DNA of 64,000 nucleotides, from contig OZ023274.1 in NCBI GenBank assembly GCA_964007475.1, forward strand, positions 38,681,860 to 38,745,859, read 5' to 3'. Positions 34,155-48,959 of the stretch are shown in pieces. Both the position numbers and the translations under genes were made by a program. This stretch comes from Hybos culiciformis. Lineage: Eukaryota > Arthropoda > Insecta > Diptera > Hybotidae. How positions within the stretch are numbered: position 1 is the stretch's first letter; each line of letters starts with the position of its first letter. The notes under the pieces were generated by a model. The model saw only the letters and a program-made list of their open reading frames with translations. It searched no databases and was not told the origin of the DNA.

Positions 34155-37100
34155 CTAAAAAAAATCATTTTTGCATTAAATACCTAGTAATAATTAAAAA
34201 ATCTTTCATTGTAAACATGTAAATAATTTCCACAATTACAAAACCAATTGAAATAAAACTTACTTCAGGTTGGACAGTTTCCACTCTTTCAGATAATAAT
34301 TTAGCCACTAGCTTAACACTTCGTGCCAATTCTGTACTTGTGGTATCGAAACCATTTTCCAAAGCACCTTCTAATCCTTTAAGGGTACCGCGATCTTTGC
34401 CCAAAACTAGATGGAATTCAGACAAGCCATATTCTAATTGCTTCCAAGCATTAAGCGAAGCATTCAATAATTCCAATTGATTAGTTATCCTGAAACAATT
34501 ATCAACGTTTTTATATGTATATTTTATATTTTTGAGTATTTTTATCTAATGTCTGTATTTACAATATGAGACAACTTTCAACTCCCAAAAAGGACCTACG
34601 TCTCAATTTATTTTTTTTATTTTGTTTCCTTTGGTAGAAAATGAGTATAATTTGCCATAATATTATTTGGCTGAAATAATTTTACCTTAAATTAGCTTCA
34701 TCCCATGCTTTATACATTTCACTAACTTCATCTTTCAAATGTTTATGCAATTCAGATTCTGAATATAACACTGAATTTATTTGTAAACATTTCTCTTTAT
34801 TATCGCTTTCATTCAATGAATTATTATTATTACTTTCATTATTTGATTGTTGCTGTTGTTGAAATTTAATTAATTCCAATTCTTTATGCAATTTCATTTC
34901 TTGACGAGTTAGCCAACTATGAACAGATGCATTCAACCTTAACATATTAGTTCGATATGATTGTAATTCAGATTTTTCACTCTAAAAATAAAAAAAATAA
35001 ATAAATAATTATATTCGAATAATACTATAAATTATGTACTGTCTTTTGCACTTTATATTTCCTTTCTTATTGAACCAAAAAATAAAAAAGTATACAAATT
35101 TTTACCATTAATTCATCAATTGCATATTGGATTGATGTTTCTGAATCAAATTTGGATGTTGTTAATTTACAACCCAAACGATTTAATGAATTCCTTAATA
35201 AATTCATTTCTTCTTGCATTTTTCTTGCAGCACCATTATTTTCACTCCATTGCAATAATGTCTCCCATGATGAAAGCAAATCTAAAACGGAAAAAAAAAA
35301 TATATATATATATATATTATAAATGTATTATAATTTATAAATTAAATAATTTTTTATTTTCCTAAATTATGATTGTCTATTGCGAGAAACTAAGTAATAA
35401 TATTAATTGGAATTTGCTTATGTCATTTTCACAATTTAATGTGTTTTTTTATTTCAATAAAATACAAATAATTATGAAAATAATATTTTAATGACATGAT
35501 TTATTAACATTCCTTCAATGTATAAATTATACTTTTTTGCCAAATCTCATTTCTGAACATTTTCTTCCCACTTACCATTAATGGAAAGCTTTATTGCCGT
35601 CTTTTTTTTATCATTTTCATATGAACGAGAAAGTTTTTAAATATTTAATAAATAATAATAACGAAAATTTAAGTAAAAGTCGCTTAAATTATATTTGTTA
35701 AGGGATTAAAAATTTAATAATTACAATTAATAACTATAAATCCACTTGAATGTAATAAAATAAATTTGTTTCTTTTTAAGCGGCAGTTAAACGAGATCCT
35801 TGAACATTTGACAAAAACAAACAATAATGTTACTCAAATTTAAAATGAGCCATATATAGTTCTGATTACAGAAAATTTTCTAACTTAAAGAAGTATTATT
35901 ATTGAATATTATTATTTAAAAATTATAGTTTGTATATTAACAAATTTTTTTATAAAATTTTCTTTAAGGTGATTAATTCGCAATTAAACTTTTAAGGGAA
36001 AATATAATTTACATAATAAAACTTGTATTTGCATTTTAAGTGAAAATCATGTAAGCGAAGCGTAATAAAATGTCATTGGCGTCAGTTTTCTCTTAATTAT
36101 CTGTTAACTTCAATTATAAAAATACAGATTGTCTAGCAAAAAGTTTCAATGAAGGTGTTTTTATCCATTTGCGATAAAAATTGACGCAATAATATTCGAA
36201 TTTCAAAACGGCTTTTTTTTTTAAAACATCGTCAAATGGCAAACATTTTTTGCAATAAAAACAACATAAACACTTAATTCAAGTGGACAAATCGAAAAAT
36301 CGACAAATTAAGTCCGAGATTGGAATCGAACCACTAAACAACGACGATCGATAATAACTTAAAATTAAAAATTCACAACATTCAAAACGTATGTATTATT
36401 ATTTTATATTTTTTTTAACTTTTCGAAAAGAGTAGGTCCAAGAAGAGTCTGAAAAATTGTTTACATGTAAAATTTTTCAAATTAAAAATACATTTAAAGA
36501 TATTTTAAAATTATTCTTATAAACACCCTGTAATTAAGTGAATCTTAATTTCACGAATAAAATAAAAAGTGAAAATTTTGTTTTTACTTTTTTTTTTATC
36601 AATTTGATTTTTTTTTTATTGAAGTTATAAATATTGTCGTAATAATATTAGTGGTTTTAAGAAAAAGTTGATAATTGACATGAGCGACAAAAAAAAAAGT
36701 TATTAATTCTACGGTTTGATGAAAATTAAGTATAATACCCTGAAAAACCAGTCACTGATTCAGTAGTTACACTTGAGTGATAAATGTAAACAATGTTATG
36801 TAATTATCATAATAAACAAGTTTCATGAAAATACGAAACTTAAAAGAAAACCTTGTTCCTCAGTAATTTTCACAAAAAAAAAAAATAAACATTAAGCGAA
36901 AAAATAAAATTGTTGAACCTAAGTTTTTTTTTATTTTTAATTATTTACTCTAAAAAAAAATATTTGAATAATTTAATTTATCAAATTAAATTTTTTTTTG
37001 GAGCAGAACATATACAATGAAAATTCGTTGACTTTTGCGAAAAAAGCTAATACTAGATTTTCAGCCTACAATGCTTCGGAAAATTTTCGATTTATTTGAT

Positions 37101-40100
37101 AGATTTGATAGAACATTTTATTCCCCTTAAAGTTTAATAATTATATCAAATCTAATATAAAATTACGATTATTTTTATTCAAATATGATATTTCCTGGAT
37201 ATATTTTTTCATTGTCATTATTAATTTATTTAATAATTAAAATAACAATCTAATATGGTAAACTTAATCAATCATTATTTTATTGCGTTCATGAATGATT
37301 GGTTTATTTTAATCTGATATTCAATTAAAAAAAAATTACTTGACATTTGAAATTAATACTTATTCTTTTAAATTTAAAATACTCCTAGAAAATGATAGGT
37401 AATTTATTTTTTTACTGGTTTCTTATTAGTTTTTTGAATGTTCGTGGATCAAAAAAATAAATAAATCTTTATTTTTCAAGTCAAATAGCTTATCAAAGGA
37501 TAGCCATATGAAGAAATTGCCTCATACAAAAAAAAATCTAAAGATTCAGAAAAGAAACTAGTAAATCTTATTATGATGACATTTATTTATCACCTTTCTT
37601 AATTTACGTTGATTTTTTTCAAATGTTAAATTAAATTATTGCTTGAAATGTAATAAGTAGCACTAATAAGTAAACCAGTTAAAAGCACATAAACATTTGA
37701 CTGCATTTCGATATCTTTGGATATAAATGTTGAGAAAAAAATGGCATTGCCGTTTAATGCGTTTTCTGATGAATATAAAAATACAATAATTTGAATTCAA
37801 AATGAAAATCTATTATAATCATTGTGATACTTTAAATTCATATTTTCTTGATTATAATAGACTATAAGCAACTACTTACTGACTTTTACCTACTTATAAA
37901 TGTATTAAGATTGAATCTAATACTTAATTGACAAATAATAGTGATTTAACTGTTTACAGAAGTGTGCCTATATGAGTCCGATTTTAGTTTATACATAAAT
38001 AAATTTTTAATAATGTTTTATGAAATATACATATGGAACTACAAATGGAAAATAACTACGAATGTATAAAAGTGTAATAAACTTAAATAAATTATAAAAA
38101 AAATTAATTTGAAAAATTCTTAAGATAACCTTATTAGGAACCTATCGCTTCTTTAGCGAAAAAAATTATTCATAAAACATTAAAATATATAAAAAGATAA
38201 TAAAATGTTTATTTACTTTTTATTTTTTCTATTGTAAATTTTAATATTTCTCTTAATCAAAGGCACAGATAAGAAAATAAATAATAGATAAATAAAAACA
38301 CACAGTAGGCATTTGTGACTTGTCTTAGTATCTATTAGGTTACGCTGTACTACTATAAAATGTCTTCAACTCTCAGTATTACTTCAATGCAGCTAGATAC
38401 ATTCATATTTACCTAAAAAGATATTAACTTTAACCATATAATACATAATCGAAATGCACAGTTCTTGTTATATTTTATGATTCGCATAAAACTATTTAGT
38501 AAAAAATTTAATTTGATTTTTTTTTCATAATTGAATTTAAACATAAAATTAGAATTCATTTCAAATACATAAGCGCCAATACTATTCCGCTTTCTCCCAT
38601 TAACTTTTTTCTATTAAATTAATGCAATTATCCATTAAGAAAAATCATTAACAAAAAAAAATTAGCATAAATTATTTAATTACTTAATTATCGTATGGTT
38701 AAAAACTGCGGTGTTATTGATTTCTATGGAAAATTAGTTTTATGAATATGATTAAAATTTTATTATAGTTTTTAGTACGGCAAATGTGTTGTGTGTATTG
38801 TACATTCTCTTCCGTGTACATATCAGGATTTGTAAATAGGAATACTCGATGTATGTGTATGTATATTTGACTCGATATCTTTTATTCAAGATCCTGATAC
38901 ATGTTGGGGAAAGAATATACAATACACTTCATAAATCACAATCACAATAAAATGTAGTTTCTTGATTACTTTATTCAAAATTCTGTCATAAAATTCCTAA
39001 AATTCATTATTCAAATCTAGCCCGTTAATAGATTTAATTTTTTTTAGAAAGACAATACATTACATTTCACAGTTGGGTTTTCAAACAAGTTACCAGATTG
39101 CAACATTTACCACCTTATTAATCAATCGTGTAATTTACATAATTTCTACACAACAAAAAAAAACTTAATGTCTACTTATATAACTTGGTTTTAATCTAGA
39201 TCGGACATCTTAAAATCTTACACAACATACGTATTTAAATTTCATATTGTTTTAGACACTCGTCATTCTATACTATACTCTCTCTAAATTCACTGTCTAA
39301 TTATTGAACTTTTGAAAGCAGAAAATAATTATTTATATAATTTTAATCTTAAAAATCTTGATTTCAAATAATACCGACTTAAATTCCTTCAATAAAAGTG
39401 CTATATTGTCTGCCCACACTTTTAATAGTAGGTACAATATGATTACAAAAATTTTATTGCATGATGACATTCATTTAAAATAAATGAATTAAGTATTTCA
39501 TATTGAGTAATTTTAATTTCATGCTCTAAATTGCTTCTTATTATTATTTAAGAAAATAATGAAACAAAAAAATCTTAATAATAACACACCTTTTTGACAT
39601 TAATTTAAAATACAAAAGAAAAAGTAAGTAAGTAAAGAAAAAAAATAAATAAATTATCAAGATACATTGTGGGCTAAATAATAATTTTATATTTTCTTTC
39701 CAAATAAATGTGCAAATGTGCAATCAAGATTAGATTAAAATTTCTGTTTTTTTTTTTTCAATATAATGTATATATAAGTAAATATTTTTGTTTTAATTTA
39801 AAAAATCAAATTAATTTCTTTACGACATAATAATCATTCAATCAAAATAAAATCCATTTTACTCTTTTCGAAAGTTTTTTACGTTGATAGTGTTGTTAGT
39901 AAGTTCAATGTTCTGCTCAAATATTTTTTTATAACAATTTTAGAACAAAACCAAATTGATTCCAATTCCAAATTTGTGCCGTCGTCGGGTTGAGATTTAT
40001 TTTCGTCCTATCTAACTCTTTCTCAGCACTTTTATACACACTTGGTTATGAAAGTTCTTAAGAATATCTTCGACCACAATTTTCATTTTTGATTATTTAA

Positions 40101-43100
40101 GATTTAGGTATTATTGAAAACAAATACAATTTTTCACGAAAATATGAAAAATGATCTAAAACGCAGTAAAATCGGATATGGGATAAACTTTATATTTAGA
40201 ATAAAAAATGTTCAGATAAGAAACCAAAAACAATATTGAAAGGAAAAGAAGTATTTTCAGTAGTATAAAAGTGGACGCCAGAGAACTCTATATAGAATGG
40301 ATTTTGTGCAATAATGCGTTAAACATAAAAAAAATTATATTATTTGTTTCTTTAAGTTAAGTTTGTTTAAAAATACTTTATCCTTATAAGGTAAAAAAAA
40401 AAAGAATAGGGAATGATGGTTGATTCTTATTTTAATGATGAACCAACTATATTTGGATGAATCAAGTTTTGATAAAGAAAAAAAAAAGCATATAAATAAA
40501 ATTGTATGAATATTTTTTTTTTTTTTAAATTCAAGCTAACTAAAAATATAATTTAAAAACTATTCAAAATCCCACATTAAAAAAATTTCTCAAAAAAAAA
40601 AAGAATTCAAGGACAATTTTTTTTATGTGTCTTTTCCAATATAGAATTAAAAAAATATATTATATATTTTTCTTGAAACCAAACACGCCAAATTCAAAAT
40701 ATTTTCTGATACCACCATTCAACAATAAAGATTATGCATTCATTTAAATATTAATATAGAATTTAAAAATATTTTTTTAATTAAAAGAGAAACAGAAGAA
40801 AAGCAAAAAAAAAACTAGTTAGTTGGTCAGTTGAGACAGGCGAAGTCACCTCTTCATCATAGTTACTCAATATTAAATCAATAGTATTCAACTATAGACT
40901 ATTAAAAAATATATTTATATATTTAATTAAAGAGGAATATTGCTGCAATTTGAAAGCCACAAACTTCAGTTCGTCATAAAAAATGTCTGCTCTTTAAATC
41001 TTTCTTCTTAGCCTTGAGCAAAGAAAAAATTTAATTACAACTTAAAGTCTGTACTTAAAATCATAACATTAAACTCATTATCTACTTTTACTCAACTGCT
41101 AACTAAATTTTATACGACACAAAAATAAGTTCAAGTCATTGTTACACTACAATCTCTAAAATTGTGACAATTAATGCACATTAATATTAAAAAAAAAAAA
41201 AAAAAACTAGTGCAATAACAAGTTTTGCCATTGAAAATTTAATATTTATTAAATGAATAACAAAAAAGCCTCCGCACTGTGTGCCAAAAAAATTAGCAAT
41301 AAATACATTTTTATTAACAAAAAAAAAAGTAAGTATGTAAATAAGATTTATTACACCTTTTTTCCATTTTAATGTTATTACGTTAATTACATATAAGTAT
41401 GCATAAAAGATATGCATTCATAGTAATTGATAATGTTAAGTACTTGAATTAATTTTAAAATTCAAAATGCTTTAGAAAACTTCAAAGAAATATAAATCGT
41501 AAGTTATTACAGCTAAAATGAATAAATATTTTTATATTTCATTTGCATTGTACATTGTTGAATTTAATGATAGAAGGTGAAAATAAAAAGTTTTGTACTT
41601 ATTTTACACGATTGTTTTGAAGTTGAAATTGGAATTGAATACTGTCTTTTTTATTTCTTTGAACCGAAAATAATTTTTATATCTGCTGAAGCTTCTTCTT
41701 ATGATTCTTTGGTTCTTTTAAATATTTCAAATTATTGTCAGTTAAGTTTATATCACTAACGGGAAACACATTACAATAATTTCTAACCATAACTATCTAT
41801 ATTATATTTATAGAAAAAGGATCATCTATCTAATTCTGTTAAAATTAGTTTTTTTTAAATTTAAGTTCAATTTGTTAAAAATGTTAAATAAGAGAATTAT
41901 TCTTCAAATAAATGTAAACATTATTTCTACATTCACACAAAAAACATTGAACTCATTTTAATCAAACTTTTATTCTATTTTTATCATTTAAGGAAAAAAC
42001 AAATTTTATTCCTCTTTTATTTCTTTTCTTTACATTTTTATTTTTTCAATTCGATCAGCAATGGCAAAAAAATTAAAAGTTCTTAAAAACTGCTTTTATT
42101 TTTCAATGGCATGAATTAAAGGAAATCTATTAAAACAAGCAAAGCATTATTATAAAAAATAAATAAACCTTAGATCTTTATACTTTTAAACATTATTTTA
42201 GTTTTTTTTTTTTTTTTTTGGAGGCTAAACAACAAAAAATAAATAAAAATAGGAAAACTGGTTTAATATATTATATTAGTTTTCATCTTGAAGAAAATAA
42301 AAATTAACGAAAATGTTAATAAATTTATAGTTAAAAAAAAAATGTTCATGAACCTTTCACATAAAGAAAGAATTTGAGGTACAATTGTAGAGAGAAATAT
42401 ATCGATGACAATAAATTCATTGGTTCATTAATTTTAATTATAAAAAGATTTTTATATGTGAATAACGAATTAACGATCATTTTACAACATGCAAATAAAG
42501 GTTCAATATATATCAAGAAGGTACAACAACTAGCTTCGAACATCAAATGCACATCAGGAAGATAATGATAATAACCTTTTAAACCATGTATTATAGTTTG
42601 TTGAAATCCGCTTAGTAATTAAACAACTTTAAAAGTCACACAAATTAAATTCCTCAAAACACAAAAAATCATAAAATTAACCAAGAATTGAACATTTATT
42701 CTACTCATTGAAATAAAATAAATTACTTCTAGGTAAAATGTTGATAATTGACAATAATTGTGGCCTTACTTTAGAACAATATTTTTTTTTGTTTAACAAG
42801 ATTTTTTCTACTCATTAATGATGTCACTAACAATATACTTACTTTATCACAAAAAAATCTCGAGTTTTGTTTTATATTGTACCTACTACAACCTCGCAGA
42901 ATAATTATTTACATTTTTTTTTATGACAAATATTTTTTTAATCTTATTATACTAGAAAATAATATAAATAACTTTGCACATATGTATGTACATTAATGTT
43001 AATAAAAATATTATAAAATAAAATTTAAAAACAATTTTATATATAAATATAAAAATTCTAAATAAAATTTTAGAATTTTTTCTTTTTCACCTCATTTATA

Positions 43101-46100
43101 TTATTTTTATTGTTTGCTTACCGATATCATTATCGCTCTCATTAACCGTATCGGTTTGTATTCCAACATCAATTTTTGTCATTATTATTATTATTATTAT
43201 TTTAACTTTTTTTTCGTTATTTTATATTTTCTGAACGAAATAATTTTTGTTTATTTTTTTTTAAAGTTTTACCATTTTTTTTTTAATTGGTTTAAAATTG
43301 GTTTTAAAAAAAAAAAAAAATAAATAAATAAAACCAGGAAATTAATTATTATTAAATTTTCCTATAATTTAGAAAAGTAAAGTGTAGAGATACTATTTAA
43401 ATCTATGGTAATAATAAAACGCTTCCACGGTTAATGACTTTCTATTTGAGTATTTTTTTTTTATTCAAAGTCAATTTTAGTCGCATTATTTCCAGTGGTA
43501 AGTGCTTCATTCAAATTGTGATACAAAAAAAAATATTTATTAAACATTAAGTTTTTTTATATGATCCAACACAGAACGAATATAGGTTGGAAAAAAAATC
43601 AAGTTCTAACTTCTAGTGCTAATAATTTAAGTAAACATAAAATTTGCATTAATATAATACTTCTTATAATTCAAATAATTAATTTTATTCACATATAAAT
43701 TCATAGGAAGCTCAATCTTTAAATGATTTTTGAATTTTCTTTGAACTTTTTTTCTATATACTCTATTATAGTTAGTTCTATAGTCATTTTCCTGTGTAAA
43801 TATTAAAATAATTCGTAATTTTAAAATTTTTATATATTGTTTTTTAAATTACGTCAATTATAAAAAGAAATACGTACACATAATATTAATGACATAATAA
43901 ATATAATCATTAATTTTTTAATAAATATTAGATAACTTTATTAATCGTAAAAATTTCAGATTTATAATATAAAATAATCTAATAAGAGCTATTTATTATT
44001 TTTTTATTTTATTGAAGTCATATGGAAAAAAATATTTTGGCGCCAAAACGTCAATTCCAATAATGAAAATTTAATCCATTATTATGAAGGAAATCTATAC
44101 GGATCATATAACGTAATTTCATTTAAAAATCTAATTAAAGTTTAAACAATAAATTATTGAAAAAATATAAAAATATAAAGAGGATTATTAAATTTGAGCC
44201 CCTTTTCTTTTTGAACTTGCTGCTTATTGTGTGTAACATAAAGACTTTGAACTTTTAATTTTATTTATTTGTATTTTTTTTAAAAAACACTGCAGCACAG
44301 TTTTTTTTTCTTCTTTTCTGTGCATTTCAAAAAAAAATTATAATTATTATTTATGATTCTATGTTTCTACAACAACACCGTTATTTATGATTATCGTGAG
44401 TAGTGAGGTTGAGCATAAAATTTCAATACCGTTTAATTTACTTTTCTTTTAACGTTTTTACTTTTTTTTTTAACGTTTTTTTATATAAATTTAATATTTT
44501 TTTTTTGTAAAATATTATTACAATTTTTTTTTAATTTTTTTTTTGAAAATTATCGACCAAACGAGAAAAATAAAGAAAAATTTAATAATTTTGTTTATAA
44601 TATCAACAAGAATTCTTTATCTGACCAAATGTTTATTTACATTTAAAATTTGTTTTTGTTTTGGTTTTTTTTTTGTGATGATTAATTACTACTTAATGAA
44701 AAAATTTTATATAGGTAGGTTGTAGGTATATAAAATTCATTCAGCAGAATATGAAAATTTCACATAATTATTTTTATTCACTGAATTATGAAAAAAAAAT
44801 AAAATATTTTTTTTTGTTTAACAAAAACTATAAAAACAACAAACGTACGTATTATTATTATTTTTTTTTTGAATTAAAACTAGAACAACTAACGTTAAAA
44901 AAAAATCAATTAAGTGAGACGAGCCAAAAAAACAATTTCGCCTAGGTGTATTTTCAATGAAATAAACAAAAAAAAAAACTAAATAATAGAAAATTTTTGA
45001 TTTACAAAAATTACGTTCAATTTTATACCACTGACATTAAACAACTGATTTATTTATTTTTTTTTTTTCGAAAATGTTATTGAAATAAAAGTTAAAAAAA
45101 AAAAAACTATAAAGTAAAAGAAAACTTGAAAAATGTTTATAAACAAAAGGCTAAAATTATAATAAATTGAATTTATTGTAAGTTACATTTTACTTTGGTT
45201 TCTTCTCAACAGAATATTTATAATATAGTTTAATTTTTTTTTAAAGGTAGGGTTATTGAATGAGAACGAAACTTCTACACTATCTACTGCATACTTAATA
45301 AATTCTTTCCGTAATTTGCAGGTCAAAACTCCTCCTAAAGAATCCCAGTAAATAGGAAATATTAAAAAATAATTCTTCTCGTAAATTTTTCCTTACTGTT
45401 CTTCTCTATCCTCAATTAGGGAGTAGTAATTCTTGGAAATTCATATAGAATTAAATTTAAATGTACTACCTGCTACAATTTTAGAATTCAAATGTTCATA
45501 GACCTTCAGTATAGATTTTTTTTTTTTATAACAAACAAAAATAATATATGTTTGTTTTTCAAAAAAATTGTAATAGTCTTTTGAAAAACATTGAAACTAT
45601 TTGTCAGTATAATACATACATACACTCTACTTACTATCAGAATGTATATAAGAAGAAATATTGAAAACTTGACAATGAAAATTGTTTTTAAGGATGTATC
45701 GAAATATCGAAATTTATAATTGTTTAATTTACGAAAACGAAATTGAATTGGATATCTTAAAATTTGAATTCGATGAAAAAGAGTTGAGACAATACCGATA
45801 AATTGTTTAAAATTTTAAAATTTGTAATCAGTATATACATATAATATTTTTATAACAATTTTAAACAAAAATTTAAAGGCGCCCTAACTAATTGTTTTTT
45901 AGCGAAATAAGGTTAAATTCATTTAGAAATAAATATTAAGATTTTTGAAGTCTTTTGAACTGTTATTTTTCTTTTCTTTTGATTTCGGTCCAACAAAAAG
46001 CTTAAGTCAATTTCGTGTTTTTTTATTTCGATTTATGTACATACATATATATTAAATAAATAATATGTGTTTTATACATATACCTAACTTATTACACAAT

Positions 46101-48913
46101 TTCGTATATATATATTTTTTAAATATAAGCATTTAAAAGAGGGGAACTATATAAAATATAATATAAAACGCAATAGATAGTATACACAATAAAATATATA
46201 AACATTTTTCTGAAGACAAAATACATGTTTATCAGCTTTTCCATAAGCAACTTATTGCTTGACATTAATTTCTGTTCGTTCATAACATTTATGTGATACA
46301 AAATTTAATACTAAAGCTAAATTTTGAAATAACAATTTCAAAACCAAAATTTTTAGGCCTTAATTTAAATCTTCGATTCCGGCGCAAACGTTGTTTCGCC
46401 GCTCTAGCCTAGTCTTTATTTTAATAATAATTAAAAAAAATGGAAAAATTCGCTTCAAAAAATGTTTCCAAACGGTGCAAAAAGGTCGAGAAAATGGCAT
46501 GAAAAAACAACCTAAAATCATCTACTAGAAATAACCTTTCCAATGGTACCGGTTGCGTTCAAACCGGTTCATTGGTTTCAAAAGTTTGTAAGTTACATTT
46601 AATTTTTGATGTGCATACAGATAGATTTCTGTGTAAATAAATCTGTTTTACCCAATTTTACATTTTTTTAATTTTTAAGATATATTCAGGCTTTCAGATT
46701 CGGCCAAAACCTACAGTGTGAAAATTAAAAAGACCAATATCATTTCTAACTTAGTTTAATTTCACATAATAAAAATTATTATTTGAATGAAATTATTGAA
46801 ATTTAAACCACGATTAAATTGTTCAAAAACAAAAAACAAACCACATCAAAACTATTTTATGACAGAAAAAACAATTTTATAAAATTAAAGTTGAAAACAT
46901 ATCAATTTTCCTAAATCTATTTGTAAAAACTCATTAAATTTATGAATAAATATTATTTATCTGGTGATCTTAGTCTTGAATTTATTAAAGCATAAAAGTT
47001 GTAAAATATTTTCTTATTTTAAAAACTAAAATTTCTACTAAATATTCATTTCGGGGTCAATAGGAAGATATTATTAAATTCATATATTTCTAGAATGGAC
47101 TGAAAAATACAAAATAGTTTTGGAAGAAGTTAAATTATTGAAAATACGTATTTATAAAATTTTCTGGAAATAAATATTAAATTTTCTTTTTAAATTGAAT
47201 AATTTTAAATTATCAGTAGTTTAAGTTTCAACTATTTGAGTTTTAGGTGTTTTTGAACTTTTTTAATTTTGTCTTCTATTCAATGTAAAACGAAATATTA
47301 TGGTAAGTAAGTAGGTATATATATGCATATAAAGTTTTCACATTTTTCGTAAAATATAAAAGTATATTTAATGGGTATGTTAAACCGTTATCAGTATCAT
47401 AATTATTGTCAATAGATGAAGTACTTCTTCAAGACATTTGCTTTATCTGATTATTCAGAACAGCATATTCATAATCTAATTTCTAGTCTTATAATCGAAT
47501 ACCTTGTAATTTAATTCAGCTTAAATGTTATTTTTTAAACTTTATTGAGGCAATTTACATAAATGATAAAATAAATTTATGTGGTTTGTGGGAAATTTAT
47601 AAGCAGAATTAAAAATAATATATGTATTGAATTTAGGATGAAGAATTGAAAAAATAAAGCTTTTGGCATTACATATTGAAGCTAAGACAATAAATAATAT
47701 TTTTGACATTCACATCAAAATATTATTTATTATAATAATCTTTTAAACTTAAATAGTCATTTTCGTTAGTATAGTTTGTTTCAAAACATGTCTCTGGGCC
47801 ATATAATTCACAAAAATATTTGATATAGAATCCAAATAAAATACTTTTTTTTTGTAACATATGTAATCTGTGCGTAAATTAATTTAGTCTCGAAAAAATT
47901 GCTGCTTGCATTTTATTTAAATTTTCGAAATCGACCATGAACATTTTTAAACACGTAAAACTCTTAAACTTAAGAGGGGTGGTACATTTATAAATTTCTT
48001 TTTTTTATTCTTTTTATTTCATATTTCGATAGTGTGCATTGTTATCTATATGCTTCATAAATTTTGTTGAAAAATTTTGAGTAATAACAAAGTTAGAACC
48101 TACAGAATTTTTCTAAAAAGAATTTTGTAATAAATTTTGTATTTTGTTCTTGATCAAAATCTTATTGTGGACTTTAAATGCATTTTTCTCGAAACCATGT
48201 TTTCAAAATCGGCTTCCGCTATAACTCAATATCTATTGAGCCATTTCGTCTATTTTTTTAATGCAGTTTTTAGAATAGCAAAAAAACTAATCCCTATCGT
48301 CGTGTTTTTTTGAAATTTTTAAAAACAATTAATACTAGTCGTAGTTTTAACCCCTTTTTCCTATTTTTGATTTGAAATTGCTTTATTTCCACAAAAATCA
48401 AAATTTCGAAAAATATAAACCGACAAGGGACAGATAACGCTCTTTAACGCACTTGGCCATTTTCTTTTGAGACAATTTTTAATGGAGTTATAGTGGCAGC
48501 CGCAAAAGTGTTTTCAAAAACATTCGTAAATGATTTAAAAAAAAAATTCTGTCGCTGTGGTGTATAAAATTAAAACTTAATATTTTTTAAAAATAAAATA
48601 AGAATGCAACTTTAAAATAAAAATTAAATCTAAAATAGTTTTTTTTTTTTATAGCTATTTTTTTAGCGCTCTAAATGTACCAACCTTCTTAAGTTAGGGG
48701 TTACATTTACTTTAAAATATGTGTGTTACGAAACATAAATTGTACAACATGACGCTAATGCTAATGCCCATTTATTATTGAAAAATATATAAATTTTAAG
48801 TTTAGTATATAATGTACACAATTGTAAACTAATTTTAACTAAAGTTATTCAACAAATACAAATACAATATTTTAGAACATTAAACATAATATTATTACGG
48901 TTTTATCCTTATA

Positions 48914-48959
<46 letters not shown>

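Noticed and set aside
36318..36350. B-box-like GGTTCGATTCC on the minus strand
   Set aside because: No A box at tRNA spacing and no pairing stems were visible, so a lone B-box word is not enough for a tRNA or SINE call.
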